Positions 25,497 to 38,392 of a stretch of DNA of 64,000 bases are shown here, piece by piece. Position 1 is the stretch's first letter; the number at the start of each line of letters is the position of its first letter. Where the stretch lies: NCBI GenBank assembly GCA_026874595.1, contig CM049317.1, forward strand, positions 17,035,382-17,099,381. Direction: 5' to 3'. Made by a program: the position numbers and the translations under genes. The notes beneath the pieces were generated by a model. The model was not told where the DNA came from, searched no databases, and worked only from the letters and a program-made list of their open reading frames with translations. This stretch comes from Sipunculus nudus. Taxonomy: Eukaryota > Annelida > Sipuncula > Golfingiida > Sipunculidae.

Positions 25497-28400
25497 GATG
25501 TGATGGAACTACTGGAACTGACTTTTAAAAAAACACATTTCATTCCTATATTTATTTTATCGTTCATCGTAATGGGTGTTTAATTTTATTAAAATTGTAT
25601 GTATGGCTTCATTGTAACATAAATATCAAGCCTTTGTTGGTTCAGCTAGTCAACCATCAGCGTGTTTATCTACTGTGCTGACATGCTAGGAGTCGTAGAT
25701 TCAGCCCATTTTATCGCAGGTTTCTGCCCGTGCAGTTATTTGATCCAAAGTCATGAAATATGTGAAGACATATAAGACGGCATTTCCTAGACCGGCACGT
25801 GGGGCTCATCATTTGGCGACTATATATGAACCGGCATCAGTCTTCAAAGAAAGAACTGTTGACATTTAGATGTGGACCAATCAGTTATATGATCATATGA
25901 AACGGATTTAATTTTCAACTGTATAAGGTGCATATTCTTTCCTCTGGATTATTTTTGCCTGTGTTTATGCCCTGAATATTTTCAAACAAGCTACCTACAC
26001 TTTCTAACAAAAAGCAAAGATTACAAATGGTGTATTTAAATCAATGCCCCCACCCCGTAACACATGCTAAAAGGCTCATCATATACATTAGTTTATGAAA
26101 GAAAATGTAGGTCAGGGACTTAAAATCATCATTTTAAACATTACAGTATCCTTTCACTGTAGCGAAAAAAAATATTTTGTAAATGTCTCTAGAGTACTTG
26201 CTTTTTGTGGTGTAAAAATAAAATGATATTGCAAGATTTTGGTCTACGTTTCACGAGGAAAGTTTTCCGCATTCATTTATTTTTTAGCAATTATTTTCCT
26301 TAATATATGATGCATTTGTGCACTTTATTTGCACACCCATTAAGTATTTATAGGCATAAAACGATTCAACACAAAACATGATTTTTTAAGCAGTTTGTTA
26401 CAGGTACAACAGAGGCCATTGGCAATTTTGACCGACTCGAAAAACGAATCACATATGGCACAGGTTTTGTTTTTTTATATGCAACCTCCGTTTTACATGA
26501 ATTAATTTCTACCCTTTGTTTCTGTAACAACCATTACTTTCTTTCTACGGCTTGCTGGAAGGATACCATAATAACCATCATATTAACAAGTACATTTGAA
26601 CTGAATATAATGTCAATTATGGTTGCAAAACTGGGCAACATTCTTTTGACTCTTTAATACGTTTTTATGTGGTGCTGTGCATACTATGTAGTTTTACCGA
26701 AATGCGCACTGGTGTGGCAATCGTTGTCTCTTGTAATTGCCGTAATGGACTATTTCTTTGTTGTTTCCGTGATGATAAGCGGGCAATGTTTGCAAGGCTA
26801 TTGCATAGCAGGTTAATATTAAACTACATTACAATATCTCAAAAGCGGTTTTTTTCCCCTCTACCATGTTTCTATCTAGCCTCAAACTGAAATTTTAAAC
26901 TTTTATTCAATAATTTTTGCTACTGCTTCTGTTGAGATCAGCGGTAATAAACATGTACCGTACAAGGCCCTCTAATTCAATTATAAGGGAGACAACTTTA
27001 AGAGTCGGGTTCAAACATTAAATGTATCATTAAAATCTTTTTTTAAAAGCCATGCACGTGACCTGACATTTCGGAAACATTAACCGAACATGCATGAAAA
27101 ACACAAGTATAACAAATTTAACTTTATTAAGTGATAATTACAGATCAGGCTAACGTATAATTTAGCTGTGTTAAATTAGGGATCAATGCTAAATAGTCGC
27201 CAATGCTAACGTATCCACACAAGTTTATCAGGTTCTTGGATTCTATGTACATAGTTCATGTTCTAGGTATCAAAAGAATGTCACCTGTTATAAACTTATG
27301 CAGCATGATTATGTAAAATTATACTAGTCTTGGAATTTCCATAAAACAAATTATCTGTTTTGCTATTTTTCTGTCTTATCTGCCCTCTGACTACCCAGGA
27401 ATTACACCCCAGTAAGTACTTCACATCTTCCATAAATTGTTTTTATAGTTTGATCCTTTAATTCTGATGCAACAACATCTCATAAGATTTTATCAATTTT
27501 TAAAGGGTCAAATTATATGATATTCAAGATATGTCTGATATTATAGTTTTCTTAATTTGTCAAGTTTCATTCTAATTAAGATATGTTTAATTTGACATTA
27601 TGTCAAGAGACCTATGCATGAGGTAATTGCGATGAGCATTATATTTTAAATACTGTCATAGATAATTCCATGTGAAACTCCAGGCTCATTAAGAACTCCA
27701 CTGTATTTTGATTCACGTGGTTCCTCACATCAAGCAAGCTCACAGAAATATGTGACGCTGTGGGTTTCTTCAAAACAATACATAAAAAACATGAATAAAG
27801 TATTTTAAATGATCCCTAGGTCTTGACCATTCTTCAAGCATGTGTATAACAACCCATGCACAATTGATTAAATGACTCCCCAAAGTACACCAAACTGAAA
27901 GAGTTCATTGTGGCTGTGTCCGATACTTAATATAAACTCACAGTTCTTCTCATTCTTCTCACGACATAAGTACTGGTTTACCCGAATCGCTTATTTTTCA
28001 ACTTTCAACCAATTATTTCCAGGGAACAATTGTTGTCTTGAACTCGTCAATCACATGAGTTTACTAAAGTAACTGTTTAGTACCAATCACGAGAGATACT
28101 CTGTTGTGGCTTCAAGAATCACTCGCTGGAGAGGTCTCTCTCTTATAAGGGTAAAAAATAGGGGTACACTTTATCAATTTCTTCCTGTGAACGACTCTCT
28201 TAGGGGAAACGCATCGCTTTGATATCTCTCAATGGAAACGAATATTTGGGCAGTGTCAGTTAGTGTCCGTTGCTTAGAGCTATATTTTGAGAAAAAAATT
28301 ACATTTCAGGAACTAAAACTGAAACAAAAACAATACACGGCTGTGCTGCACTTGGTATTGACTCATTTTTCTCTGCCCAAACTTTTCTCATCTCTCCTTA

Positions 28401-31005
28401 TGAAAACTCCTGAATTAACATAAATCCTAATACACATGCTTCATTTATCCTCCCCAGTTTAGTAATGCTTTCAGTCAACGTACAAAAATGGACGCTTTCA
28501 ACAAATGTGAGAAATCTTGGTTTTGTGTGACCTACAACTATTGATAACTTGAAAATTTGAATGAAATTAACAGACTTGCCTATCCACCGTTGGCGGAAAA
28601 CGTATACAGATGTTTATAAAATTAACATTAGCAAAGAATAAGCCAAAAGAAAATTCAGGGACAGGAACAGGAAAATGAAACACGTAAAGCTTTTGTGGAC
28701 AAGTAAACTCAAATATGGAGTGACATTGTCTTATGGAGACTGAGCAAGAGAAATATGAATGACATGAAAATGGTTAAGTCATGTTTTTAAAATTGACATA
28801 ATAAGAAAAAGAAAAACAAAAAAGAAAGAAGGTGAAACATATTGCGATGACCTGGAGCAACATAGAAACATTCACAGAACATTCACAGAGTCTGATAGAT
28901 GAACAAACTGTCAATTAAAAAAAAAAATATGGAACTGTTCCTAAATTTCCTAACCATAATTTTCCAAAATGGGCTTTAAATGATTTAAAGGAACCGTGGA
29001 GTTGCCAAACCAAATAAAAATACACCTACAGCACATTTAAATTTCAATAGGTTTCACGATTGATAGAATGTCATAAAAACAGATGCCGTTAAAAGGGAAC
29101 TGACTAATGCATTGTGGAAGAGTAGACAGGGAATATTTGCTGTAAATGGCAGCAAATTAAAGTAAAATTATGATATAAATGCTTGTTTTCTAAATTTTCG
29201 TTTTCTTTTTCAACATAAAGGAACACATAATGCATGTATGCTGTTAGTTTGTGACGAGTTAGAATGGGTTTTTCAATTTGTCACTTAAATGTTACCATGC
29301 AGTAAAACAGGTCAAACGAAGAGTGCATACTTTTTGTTAAACTAAAAAAATATAATCTTCAGTAAAAAATGTCGAAACTGCTATAGAAGGAATGCCTTAG
29401 TAATGGAAGTCTATGACTGTACATAAATGCAAGGTAAAGACATGCTCCCATAGGAAGGATAATAGTAAGCCACAAGATACGTTCTATTGTTATAATTTTG
29501 AAGTGGTATTGAAATGGCTGACATTCTTTTGTCATAAGATATTTTTCCAACCTACAATAGAAGAGATTAGGCTTTGGAGTTTACAGCAAGCCATTAACTG
29601 GTATGACAACTTCACACTAGATAGATGTTTCTTTGATTGTGCCAAGAATAAGCTTTTTTCATTTTACCGAAATACCCCACGAAGCCATTAGTCACTGTCC
29701 GACACATTATGTCCATTGTATAAAAATAACAAAAAAGTATTCGATTTCCTAAAAAAAATGTGTATTAGGAAAAAAGAGGGATTAGGACTCCAGTCTGAGT
29801 GTCCATGTTCTCTGTCCCTCGTATAGTGGAACCTGTCTGAAAGACTACTTTTCAATACGACCATCTTTCTATTAAGACCACCCTTGAGTGAAACGAAAAC
29901 ATTAACAGTTATAGATAGTTACTATTAATTTATATTAATTTACTTCACTCATGATTTTTACTCATTTGAATTCCAATTAATCTTCGAAACCTTTCCATTA
30001 TAAAGTTTCACAAGCAAAAGCAGTTGAGAAACATGTAACGTGCAGACAACCCCTCTTATCTTAATAAGAGTGCTTGATGTATCTAGAGTATAAAGGACAA
30101 CACCTGGAGATACTGCGTTAACAAACACAAAAAGAAAGATTGCGTTTTTCCAGGGGAGGCACCGTCCCATTAAACATCACACAGGTTGCTGAGGAACACT
30201 GTATGAATTAAAGAATAAAGGGTTATATGTTTCTTCTATGAATAAACTGTATAAACAAAGTAAGGGACGGTATGCGATTCAACTGCAGACCCTCTGCCTA
30301 TTGAACAAATAATTGACGGAATATATCTCTCCCATAGAAACTATTAGCAAGTAAACCAGACGATATCGTAAAGCTTTCGGGACAGGCATTTTTTCCTGCA
30401 TCTGAGCAGAGTTCAATGTAAGTCAACAGATATAAGAAAGAACAATATTCATCACAATACAAAAATACAATATAAATCTGCCGCGAAACATTAAAATTCA
30501 ACTGTGGTTGGGACACTTGGAGCCCAGTGAGAATAGAATTATGATCTTCCGCGACCAGCGAACAACAAACATCTTTCGCAAAGACACTGTTATAGAATTA
30601 TCAAAGAGTAGCATGCAGCGTCCTAAATGAGATTGTATGGACCGTTATAATTCTTAACATGTCCTGTATGTTTATTATATGTTTCATATAACTATTGAAG
30701 TGAGACCATTTTTTTTAAATTTATCTATTTTGTTTAAAGCAGGTTCTTAATGAAAATATCTTTCATTCACCAGCTTGATAAGGTTAAGTATCTTTCCAAA
30801 ACAGATATTTTTGATTGTTCAAGCTAAAAGACACTGTTCCAAATTACAGACAGAGAAGACAGAGAAGTCAGAGCCACCATCGGGATTTTTTTATACGTAA
30901 TTTATCCGTATGATTGATTAGACAGAACTCCCATTAAACATGTTTAAGCGGACATTTAAACATTTTTGGCTTTTAGTGTTTATTTCTTCATTTATGGTAT
31001 ATTTG
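25497..31005. other. Gene-poor stretch
   Basis: No convincing exon. It contains a MITE fragment at 29824-29910. The plus-strand open stretch 29413-29691 (92 codons) has no recognisable motif. Confidence 0.45.
29824..29910 (+). mobile_element. MITE end fragment (AGTGGAACCTG family)
   Basis: Starts TATAGTGGAACCTGTCTGAAAG and continues with TTAAGACCACCC, matching the left end of the element at 54957-55208. The right half is missing. Confidence 0.6.
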
Positions 31006-31245
31006 GATTGATGGACTTATTCCAATTGCAATATGGCACACTTCATCGCTTATCAGAGGAAATTAATTGATGCCACCGCATTCCTCTCCGGTTATGTACG
31101 CTCTACTACAGTGTGTGTAAGCAAGGACACCCAAATGCCGTTTAGATAATTTCGAAGCAATCATGTAAAACATGCAAGATGATAAACGATGCAGGAGAAG
31201 CGGACCGGGAAACAGCCCGTACATGTTAAAATTGTGAATAAATAT
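31006..31245 (+). pseudogene. Decayed copy of the gene B PAN exon
   Basis: Nucleotide similarity to gene B exon 4 runs through the whole exon, e.g. GTACGCTCTAC and ATAATTTC.AAGCAA. Translation in two frames recovers YVRSTTVC and, after a frameshift, IISKQSCKTCKMIND, which align with STRSTITC and IISKQAGKTCLMMNH. There are at least two in-frame stop codons, and the acceptor TTTAG has become TTTGG. The lectin exons of this copy were not found, so it is a fragment of a tandem duplicate of gene B. Confidence 0.7.
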
Positions 31246-33362
31246 TGACAAAGTCTGAACTAAACGTTTAGAAATGACTTTTTAATGCTTCTTGATGTAA
31301 TTCACTCTTTATCGTTTATCTTTGTAACTGTTCAGTTGCCTCAAAATATAATAGATAGCATAGATGTAGCACGATTGTAAAATGTTCACGCATTTCAATC
31401 ATACATAGACAGTGGTAAACGTTTGTAATATCTTCAAACTGTATGGTTCACATTGTATGTATGTACACATACGTATAATGCTTCTTGGGTAAACCTTTGA
31501 ATACTTTATCATGAAAAGCGTTTTTCTTGCTAATGTTGGTTGTATCTTATCTATCAGCCAAACAAACATTTTTTTTTCAGTGAAGGTTTTATTGCTTTGG
31601 TTGAGTTTTATGGACATGGCCTTTTTAATCTGTGTACAACTGCCATATGCACGTGTCTGCGTGTACTAATTAAAACTCTCTATACAATGACAAGCACGTC
31701 AAAACGAACATTTGCACATTATAACTCCTAAGAATAATAGAAATTCGGTATGTGTCCTGAAGAATAGTCTTTAAAGTACTGTTGAAAACATATGATTGAA
31801 TACATAAAATGCGCGGCAATTCATTTTATTCTAATTCATATGGTTTTATGTTTGTATGCGTTAATACTAAATTGGTACATGTTAGTGAAAGAGGGCGTAA
31901 TGTTTTGTCGATCATTTGTGTCTCCCTTTTTATTCCTTACGGTACACATATAATGCTATTAAATTCCGAAACCAACTATATTATTTAGCCGTTGTTCACA
32001 CAAGCAACTGCTTTTTAAGTTGTCTAAAACACTCTGGGTAAAAAATATACAGTGCAAAATTAAAGTAATGTAATATATTTGTCTTTATACATTTATTGTT
32101 CTTTTGAGTTTTTTAACAATATCAATTCTCCAATCATATTATTATTATTATTATTATATTTATTTATTAAGCGCCAACGTACTTCAAGTTTCTATGTGTT
32201 TAACATAAAAAAATACCATTTGAGGTTTTATAAAAATACACATAAAAGACTCTTAATTTGATACTCCATCAAAATATTACATCATTTAAAAAAATACATC
32301 GAAACCGATATAAAACCAGGGCAGTGAGAATAAATAGTACCAGATGTCACTGTGACTCTGTGTCGGGCACTTATCTTTATCATAAAAACTCAATCAGTGC
32401 AATAAAACAATCGGTTTTATTCAATATATCTTCAGGCCAGCATGCGATTGATTGGATGAAGATGATCTTTTGAATATATATCAGTTAACATACGTTTTAA
32501 AATTAGATCTCAAGTCTCTTTTTTTATATGATAGTATATTTTCTCCTCATCCATTTAAACCACTCCCCCCCCCCGGCCTTCGGGACGGAGAATTATAGGG
32601 CGGATAATTTTATTTTAACCATATTCGCATAAAATATTTTGTGATTGGACGTTATTAGCGACTCTGGAGGCGCGATAGGCCTGTAATAGAGGAGCAGTCA
32701 TCGGGTTAAAGTATAAAACAGTGTTATTGTGACAAACCACTGTTTTATTACGGCAGCCAATATTACACATGGAAAGGAGTGGAAGATGATACATTTTGAT
32801 ATGTCTATATGACGATATGGGAGGATTTTTTTAATCATTTTGTAAACGGACACATTTCTATTTTTCCTGTGAGACCAAATAATAAACGGGGCGGGGGCAA
32901 AAACTGTAATGTTGGCCCTCAACTGTTATATTAGAGGGTAATCTCCCCGGTAATCAATGGTTTTGCAAAGGGGGGGGGAGGAATAAAGGCCCATCTCTAC
33001 CGAAGGCTGAGCTCCTGCAAAAAATGTACATGCAAATACACTGGAGTGTCCCCACAAGGGAAGCTGATAAAGTTAAACTTTCTCTGTTCTGCAGCGCCGC
33101 AAAATGCCCAGCTTTTTATTACGTATAGTATATGCAGCGCAGCAGAGCGCTGGTGTGACAATGCCTGAAGAATAAAAGTCTATCCAAAGAAATGATTTGA
33201 TCCAAATAATAATATAGAAACAAACTCATCATCTGATGAAGTGTGACTTTCCCACAAATATCATTATAGTTCATGATCAGAGACCATAATGATTCTCTAG
33301 TTTCTGTCATTATTGTATTCAGGTCTTAGTCGTTATTGTTCCCTGCTATGTTTTTATTGCAG
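31246..33362. other. No gene recognised
   Basis: AT-rich. From about 33210 it aligns with 48205-48360, the intron just upstream of gene C exon 2. I could not recognise a counterpart of the gene C signal-peptide exon. C and G homopolymers occur near 32565 and 32970. Confidence 0.4.
32135..32190 (-). mobile_element. Possible LINE 3' tail
   Basis: (TTA)n followed by TTTATTTATTAAGCGCC reads on the minus strand as GGCGCTTAATAAATAAA plus a TAA microsatellite, as at CR1/L2-type 3' ends. It is too short to classify. Confidence 0.35.
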
Positions 33363-33640
33363 CGATCTTCTCTGACGGACGCGCACACACTGATCAAGAA
33401 GCAAAACGATATTTTCAGAGTAAGGGAATGGCACTGCCTTGGAAGTCGCTGCCAGATCACATTACCCGGCCTTACTAGCTTGTTAAACGGCCGGGTATCT
33501 CAAAAGAGAGAGAACTGGAAACGTCACAATGAAGGCGATTTTGTTTTATTCAATGATATATATATTCAACTAATATCAGCAGAAATCCATTCTGGTTAAG
33601 GAATACGTGACTGGGAAGTATCACACGTGTCCGCTCATTT

Positions 33641-33895
33641 TATATCCTGGTGTATTCAGGTTAGTCATTACTGCACCTGCGGCTCCTTGGTGTTATCATC
33701 CTCATTTGTGATTCGCACCCATAAAAACACACTCTTTTATCAGTAAAACACTGTCGTGGGGCACGGCCTCCATATTAAGCTTGAGCTCACTTGGTGGTTA
33801 CAGACCCTGAAAAATCTTACTACCCCATTTGAGATTTGAACTCACGATCTCCCGGTTTTCAGTCCTGTGCTCTACCCCTAGCCCACAGAAGCCGG
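33641..33895 (-). mobile_element. tRNA-derived SINE, shared with gene C intron
   Basis: Minus-strand element aligning with 48694-48962 at the same place relative to the exon. The tRNA-like head is at the right (box B near 33836-33848, GAGATTTGAACTC on plus) and the tail at TATATCCTGG. Confidence 0.7.
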
Positions 33896-34524
33896 TGAGT
33901 CTTTTTTTCCTTTTATGAAATACGTTTAGGAAATTCAGTCGTGTATGAATGTTCTGAAAATAAGTTCTTATGCATCTTCTCTGGTGGAAAATAGTGACGT
34001 TTTAATAAATGCACTGTAGAGGTGTGATGTTGCCATGATTTCATCTTCCAACAATTTATTTTTTTACGGCAGATGGGCACGTTTAAATACCAGTACATTA
34101 ACAGGAATGTAAGCGTCTGAATGTAACATTTTTTTCATGGGATTTTTCTTAATTTCTTTGAATATTTTTTTTATACGCATGTCTTTGATTAAAGATAAGC
34201 ACGCAATGAACTAGCTTTTGAAAACTGTACAATATCATTATTTTTCCTTTTGGATGCATGTCTTAAAGGTGCAAATATCTATGCAACCGCTGAAAGCCTA
34301 AGAGGTGCAAGATATGCTTGCATTTGGTCACCGTGAGCATTTCTTTGAAGGAAAAATGTAAATCTGTATGACCTGACCTAACTGCCAGTGAATCAGGAGA
34401 TAAACGGTTAAAACCTCTAACAAAGTATCACAAGGAACAAAATGGTGAATCTCCAAACGAACCTTATGAAGTCCCAGGATTATGACTCCCGGGAAACTAT
34501 TTCGATGGTCCTAGACATTTCAGG

Positions 34525-34580
34525 GGTAAAAGGCTTGGCCCTATGCGCTGGAGAGCCGGGCTCGATCCCCGGTGTGTCAA
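34525..34580 (+). mobile_element. tRNA-derived SINE head relic
   Basis: Box-B-like GGGCTCGATCCCC at 34558-34570. It aligns with 49575-49635 in the gene C intron, so the insertion predates the duplication. The head does not fold as an intact tRNA. Confidence 0.5.
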
Positions 34581-34696
34581 GGTGAGTAATTGTCATGCAA
34601 AAGTTATTAAGACCAGTTGTACAATCCGTGTAAAATAAATAAAGTGTTTAAAAATATAATTCCATTCATTTACATTCACTGCAAATCACCATGGAG

Positions 34697-34697
<1 letters not shown>

Positions 34698-34733
<36 letters not shown>
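34698..34733. repeat. (AT)n microsatellite
   Basis: About 36 bp of AT dinucleotides, found in the pseudogene copy but not at the aligned place in gene C. Confidence 0.95.
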
Positions 34734-34742
<9 letters not shown>

Positions 34743-35146
34743 TCAAGTTCATCAACCAGTCTTTTAACTCTTTGAGACTAATATTTTGTTGCTGATAATG
34801 ACCACTTTCTAATTTCCTTAGAATTGAAATAAAATATGAAAGAGCCATATTCTGTTTGTTTATTCAATTCCGTTTGATTAAAAAGAAAAACTATACTGTG
34901 TGTTATTCAAAAAATTATTATTCCTTCTTACTCACTCAGTCAGGAATTTAAAATGCTGCAATTACTTCTGCATCTTGGATTTATTACATGTGAATGCCGT
35001 TTTTAAAACAGGAACCTATACAGAAGAATGTTCAACTCTCGAATGATATAATGATGGCCCAAGTGTCTGCGAATTAGCTGTTCACCTTTGACACCAGTCA
35101 ATTAAGCAACATACTAAGTTATCAGTCACGAATATCCATGAATATA

Positions 35147-35322
35147 CAGTGGAACCCCACAATTACGACCACCTTGGGAACTGACCAAAGTGGTTGTAAT
35201 TAGGGGGTGGTCGTATTTGTGAAACTCTAAATTACCTGGATCGTTTATTCAGGACCAAGAAAAGTGGTCGTAATTGTGGGGTGGTCGCGATTGCGGAGTG
35301 GCCGCAAGGCGGGGTTCCAGTG
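35147..35322. mobile_element. 176-bp MITE with CAGTGGAACCCC ends and TA target duplication
   Basis: Begins CAGTGGAACCCC and ends GGGGTTCCAGTG. It is flanked by TA on both sides (35145-35146, 35323-35324) and has internal complementary blocks (GGTCGTAATT). A TA duplication and CAGT-type ends fit the Tc1/mariner/pogo group. The aligned intron of gene C (about 49935-49945) lacks it, giving an empty site. Confidence 0.85.
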
Positions 35323-36159
35323 TATTTGAATATTGCATATAGTTGCGAACGCGTCCCCACCGGTTACGATTTACTGAGAAATGTTATGTACAGGAGTTTG
35401 ATGGTTCTGTATGCATATTTTACATAGTTATTATTTGGTGATAAATAACTGCAAACCCAAACTTCTTCATCTAAGATAAAAAAACATCGTGTGTTTCCAA
35501 GCTGAATTTGATGGTGCGGAAAATAACAAGAGTTGTCGTGTGAAGGAGTCCCGCAGAAACAGAACAGGCGATTACTACTCTTTACAATTTGGAGTTTTTT
35601 GTAAAACTTCAAGTAAATGTTATTAATTATTGTCACGTGTTTTATCAATTATAGTACCAGACAATGTTTTTCTCCTTTAAATTTATATTATAAATCAATC
35701 TTTAATTTTTAATCCTACGAGCTTATCTACTTTTCCTTCTTTATATAATTTTAATAGTTTCCTTTATTTAGATGTCAAGGTTAACTTCTTTCAGAGCCAT
35801 TTATTGCTTTCTTCGTCTGATGAAAAATGAATGAAATAGCATGATCACGCAAACGTCAAACAAAATGTTTTCTTTGAGTAAATAAAACAGTTCATGACGC
35901 CTCTCTTGTAGACAGGGCTGATACAAATTGGTTTCCGCGTCCCACCTACAGTCCCACCTTTCAATTACAGGTTGAAACCAAAACCTGATTTAAACTTACA
36001 GACATGAAAATATTTCCATTCCATTGAGACATCTTTTTCTTATTTTTGTAAGCCTTCGTATGCTGTCTTATCTTATTCTTAAACTAAAAATGGACATCTA
36101 CAGCATTTCATTTCGGTTTTGGACTACGTGAAAAGGCGTTAGCATTCGCTTCCTGCCAT

Positions 36160-36402
36160 GTTATTTTGTTCAGGTGTATATGTACCTTGGGTCCTGACTG
36201 TGTAATCAACCCCATTGCTGGATCATAACATAGAGGAACCCTAAAAGGCGGACCGTTTGTAAGTGACACACACGTTAAGCTAGCATAGCGCTCGCTTGGG
36301 AAGGGTTTATTGTGAAAAAAAAACCTTTCGCTCCTAGGCTGACATTTGAACTCAACACCTGGCTTTGAATCTTATGTACTACTCTTAGACCTCAAAAACA
36401 GG
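36160..36402 (-). mobile_element. tRNA-derived SINE, shared with gene C intron
   Basis: Aligns with 50863-51111 at the equivalent place in gene C (shared blocks GTCCTG.CTGTGTAAT and AAGGCGGAC). The tRNA-like head is on the right with TTTGAACTCA. Confidence 0.6.
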
Positions 36403-37330
36403 TTTAAGGAACACTTTGTCAGCTCGTAAACCGCAGTAGCTACAACAAGAGTTTAATCCTGAATCTTATTTATTTTTTTATAATTTATATGAGAATATCC
36501 ACTACTTTCTAATCAAGACATATAGCTAAAAGCGCACGTGCAAATTTACCAAACGCATAAAGTGTACACGTTGATTTTGATAACGGTATAATACTGAGTA
36601 AATTTTCATAAACTTTATTTGTAGATCTATAAAAATAGACAATAACAAAATATTAGTCACTTACCAAGTCAGTGTCAGAAAAATAGCATTTTTTCTTTAA
36701 AAATTCCAGGATCCAGATGTTGATGCAGATCACCCACAAAATTTATTCGTTTGATCCTTAAATCATGGCAAAGCTATCCTGAAAATGTCATCACACTCCG
36801 CGAATAGTTTTTAGTAATATTGCAAACAGTTAAACAGACGAATAAAAAAAACAATGCCGGCAAAACATAACCTCTTTTACGGAGGTATCCATTATTGGAG
36901 CGTGTCAGCCTTGTCGTTCCTGGTACTGCCGCCGTCCGGGTGACGGAACGTGTCTGCGCATACGCTGTTGGCTTCATAACTGGTTTCAAGGTAGGGAGGG
37001 GTGCTGGGAGATGGGTGGTCATCTGTTTGACGTGAAAAGTTAGAGTTGGGTTACCTTGACAACAATTAAGGAGCAAAAAGAGATGGGCACCTCAAATGAA
37101 TTCTTGCTAGCGCTGCATAGGTTGGAATGGATCATTGAAGGTGATTCCTAGTACCAATTAGAGATGATGACCCTAATGGTGTCGATAATCTGAAGATTTG
37201 CAACTCTGAAAATAATTACTTTTATTGAAGGGTTAATTTGGATAAAGGTTTGATATCTTTTATAGTTCTATTATAAGCGTAAGGGGGGCCCCTTTGGCTC
37301 GGGGGAGGGGTAGGAGGTCTGTGGTTGGTA

Positions 37331-37346
37331 GAGGGGGGGGGGTAGG
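37331..37346. repeat. G-rich tract
   Basis: G homopolymer in a G-rich stretch that aligns with the G tract at 51909-51926 in gene C intron 4. Confidence 0.7.
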
Positions 37347-38292
37347 CAGTTGATGGGTTCCAATGTAGGCAAGGCGGATACTTCAAAGAACAGGACCAAG
37401 ACCAGAAAGTCCGAGACTGAAACGGAGACCGAGACCGATACCTACAAAATATTCACATATTCATCGAATGATATATGAGTTCTCTCAGACCAAAATGAAA
37501 ATATGCGTATGAACAATGTCAACATGGACTTTAAAAAACATTGCGTTACCGTTTAAAACAAAGTGAATATATGGCCTATCTCAGCTGAGAAACGATTGAA
37601 GAGATTAAATCACACAATTTTTTGTATTGTATAGTGCATACCCCTTAACATGCAATATTTATATGTTTGTGTGTGGTATAGAAGTGTTGTATCAATTTAT
37701 ATTTAGGGTAGATATAGGTAAAAACATTTAAGGTCCGAGTGCAGTATTTCATTCAGTGTTTTGAAGAAGGGTTAATTGATTATAATGAATTTTAAAGAAA
37801 GCATTACGTTTAGGACATGGTTTAATCCCATAATCAGCTCTTCATTCTGAATGTTGAGTTACAACATATGCATACATTGGATCAAAATAAGTCTCAAAAG
37901 AAGGGGTCATTCATTACGATTAACAGCAGGGACCACGCCCACCTGTCTGTCTTTGCATGTAAGATTCAGGATAAACTTTCAAGAAATTCAAAGTATGAAT
38001 AAAAATTTCAACACAATGAAATATCATTTATATTAACGTCAATTTTCATTCACTTTTATATAAATTTTAAATATGGAATTTATCATGAGTTTGTAATCAT
38101 ATAAACTAACCTTTTTTTCAACCATTAAATGTCTCCTTATTTATCAACTGTAGTGGAAATGGTTTCTCTTCTTATGAATATGAAAATGCTACAATAATAT
38201 GGACATATTAGGCTGATTCTCTGTAGCAACTTGTTATCTTGACTATCTTACACTAAATACATATATCTGTGTGTGTTCCATTTGCCCTGTAG

Positions 38293-38392
38293 GTATGCCT
38301 GGAACCAACCACCTTCGCCTCAAATCACCCTCTTCCTGGCCACACCCAAGAATCATTGAATTTCCGTGTATTAAGTCCTTCAATTACTCAGA
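38293..38392 (+). pseudogene. Possible relic of gene C exon 5
   Basis: A good acceptor (TTTGCCCTGTAG) precedes an open phase-1 stretch ending in TAA near 38392. Weak similarity to gene C exon 5 (CACCC.TC and CTGGC.ACACCCAA against CACCCATC and CTGGCACCCAA). The last alignable intron sequence ends about 450 bp earlier, so this is tentative. Confidence 0.3.

Larger units (their letters stand above)
33363..37140 (+). pseudogene. Pseudogene of gene C (C-type lectin-like domains)
   Basis: Three exon relics match gene C exons 2, 3 and 4 in order and spacing: 33363-33534, 35502-35612 (111 nt, same length) and 36901-37140 (240 nt, same length). The first has lost four codons, has TGC changed to TTT at 33413 (conserved cysteine lost), TGG changed to TAG at 33476-33478, then a 1-nt deletion; its donor GTGAGT became GCGATT. 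The second is open (EFDGAENNKSCRVKESRR) but one disulfide cysteine is Tyr. The third keeps NWFQGREGCWEMGGHL but has TAG at 37041-37043 where gene C has TGG. Introns also align, including two SINEs. The copies are about 14.6-15.0 kb apart. It cannot encode the lectin domains. Confidence 0.9.

Noticed and set aside
25640-25720. Weak tRNA-like SINE head (CAGCTAGTCAACC, GTAGATTCAGCCC)
   Set aside because: Too diverged to distinguish from chance.
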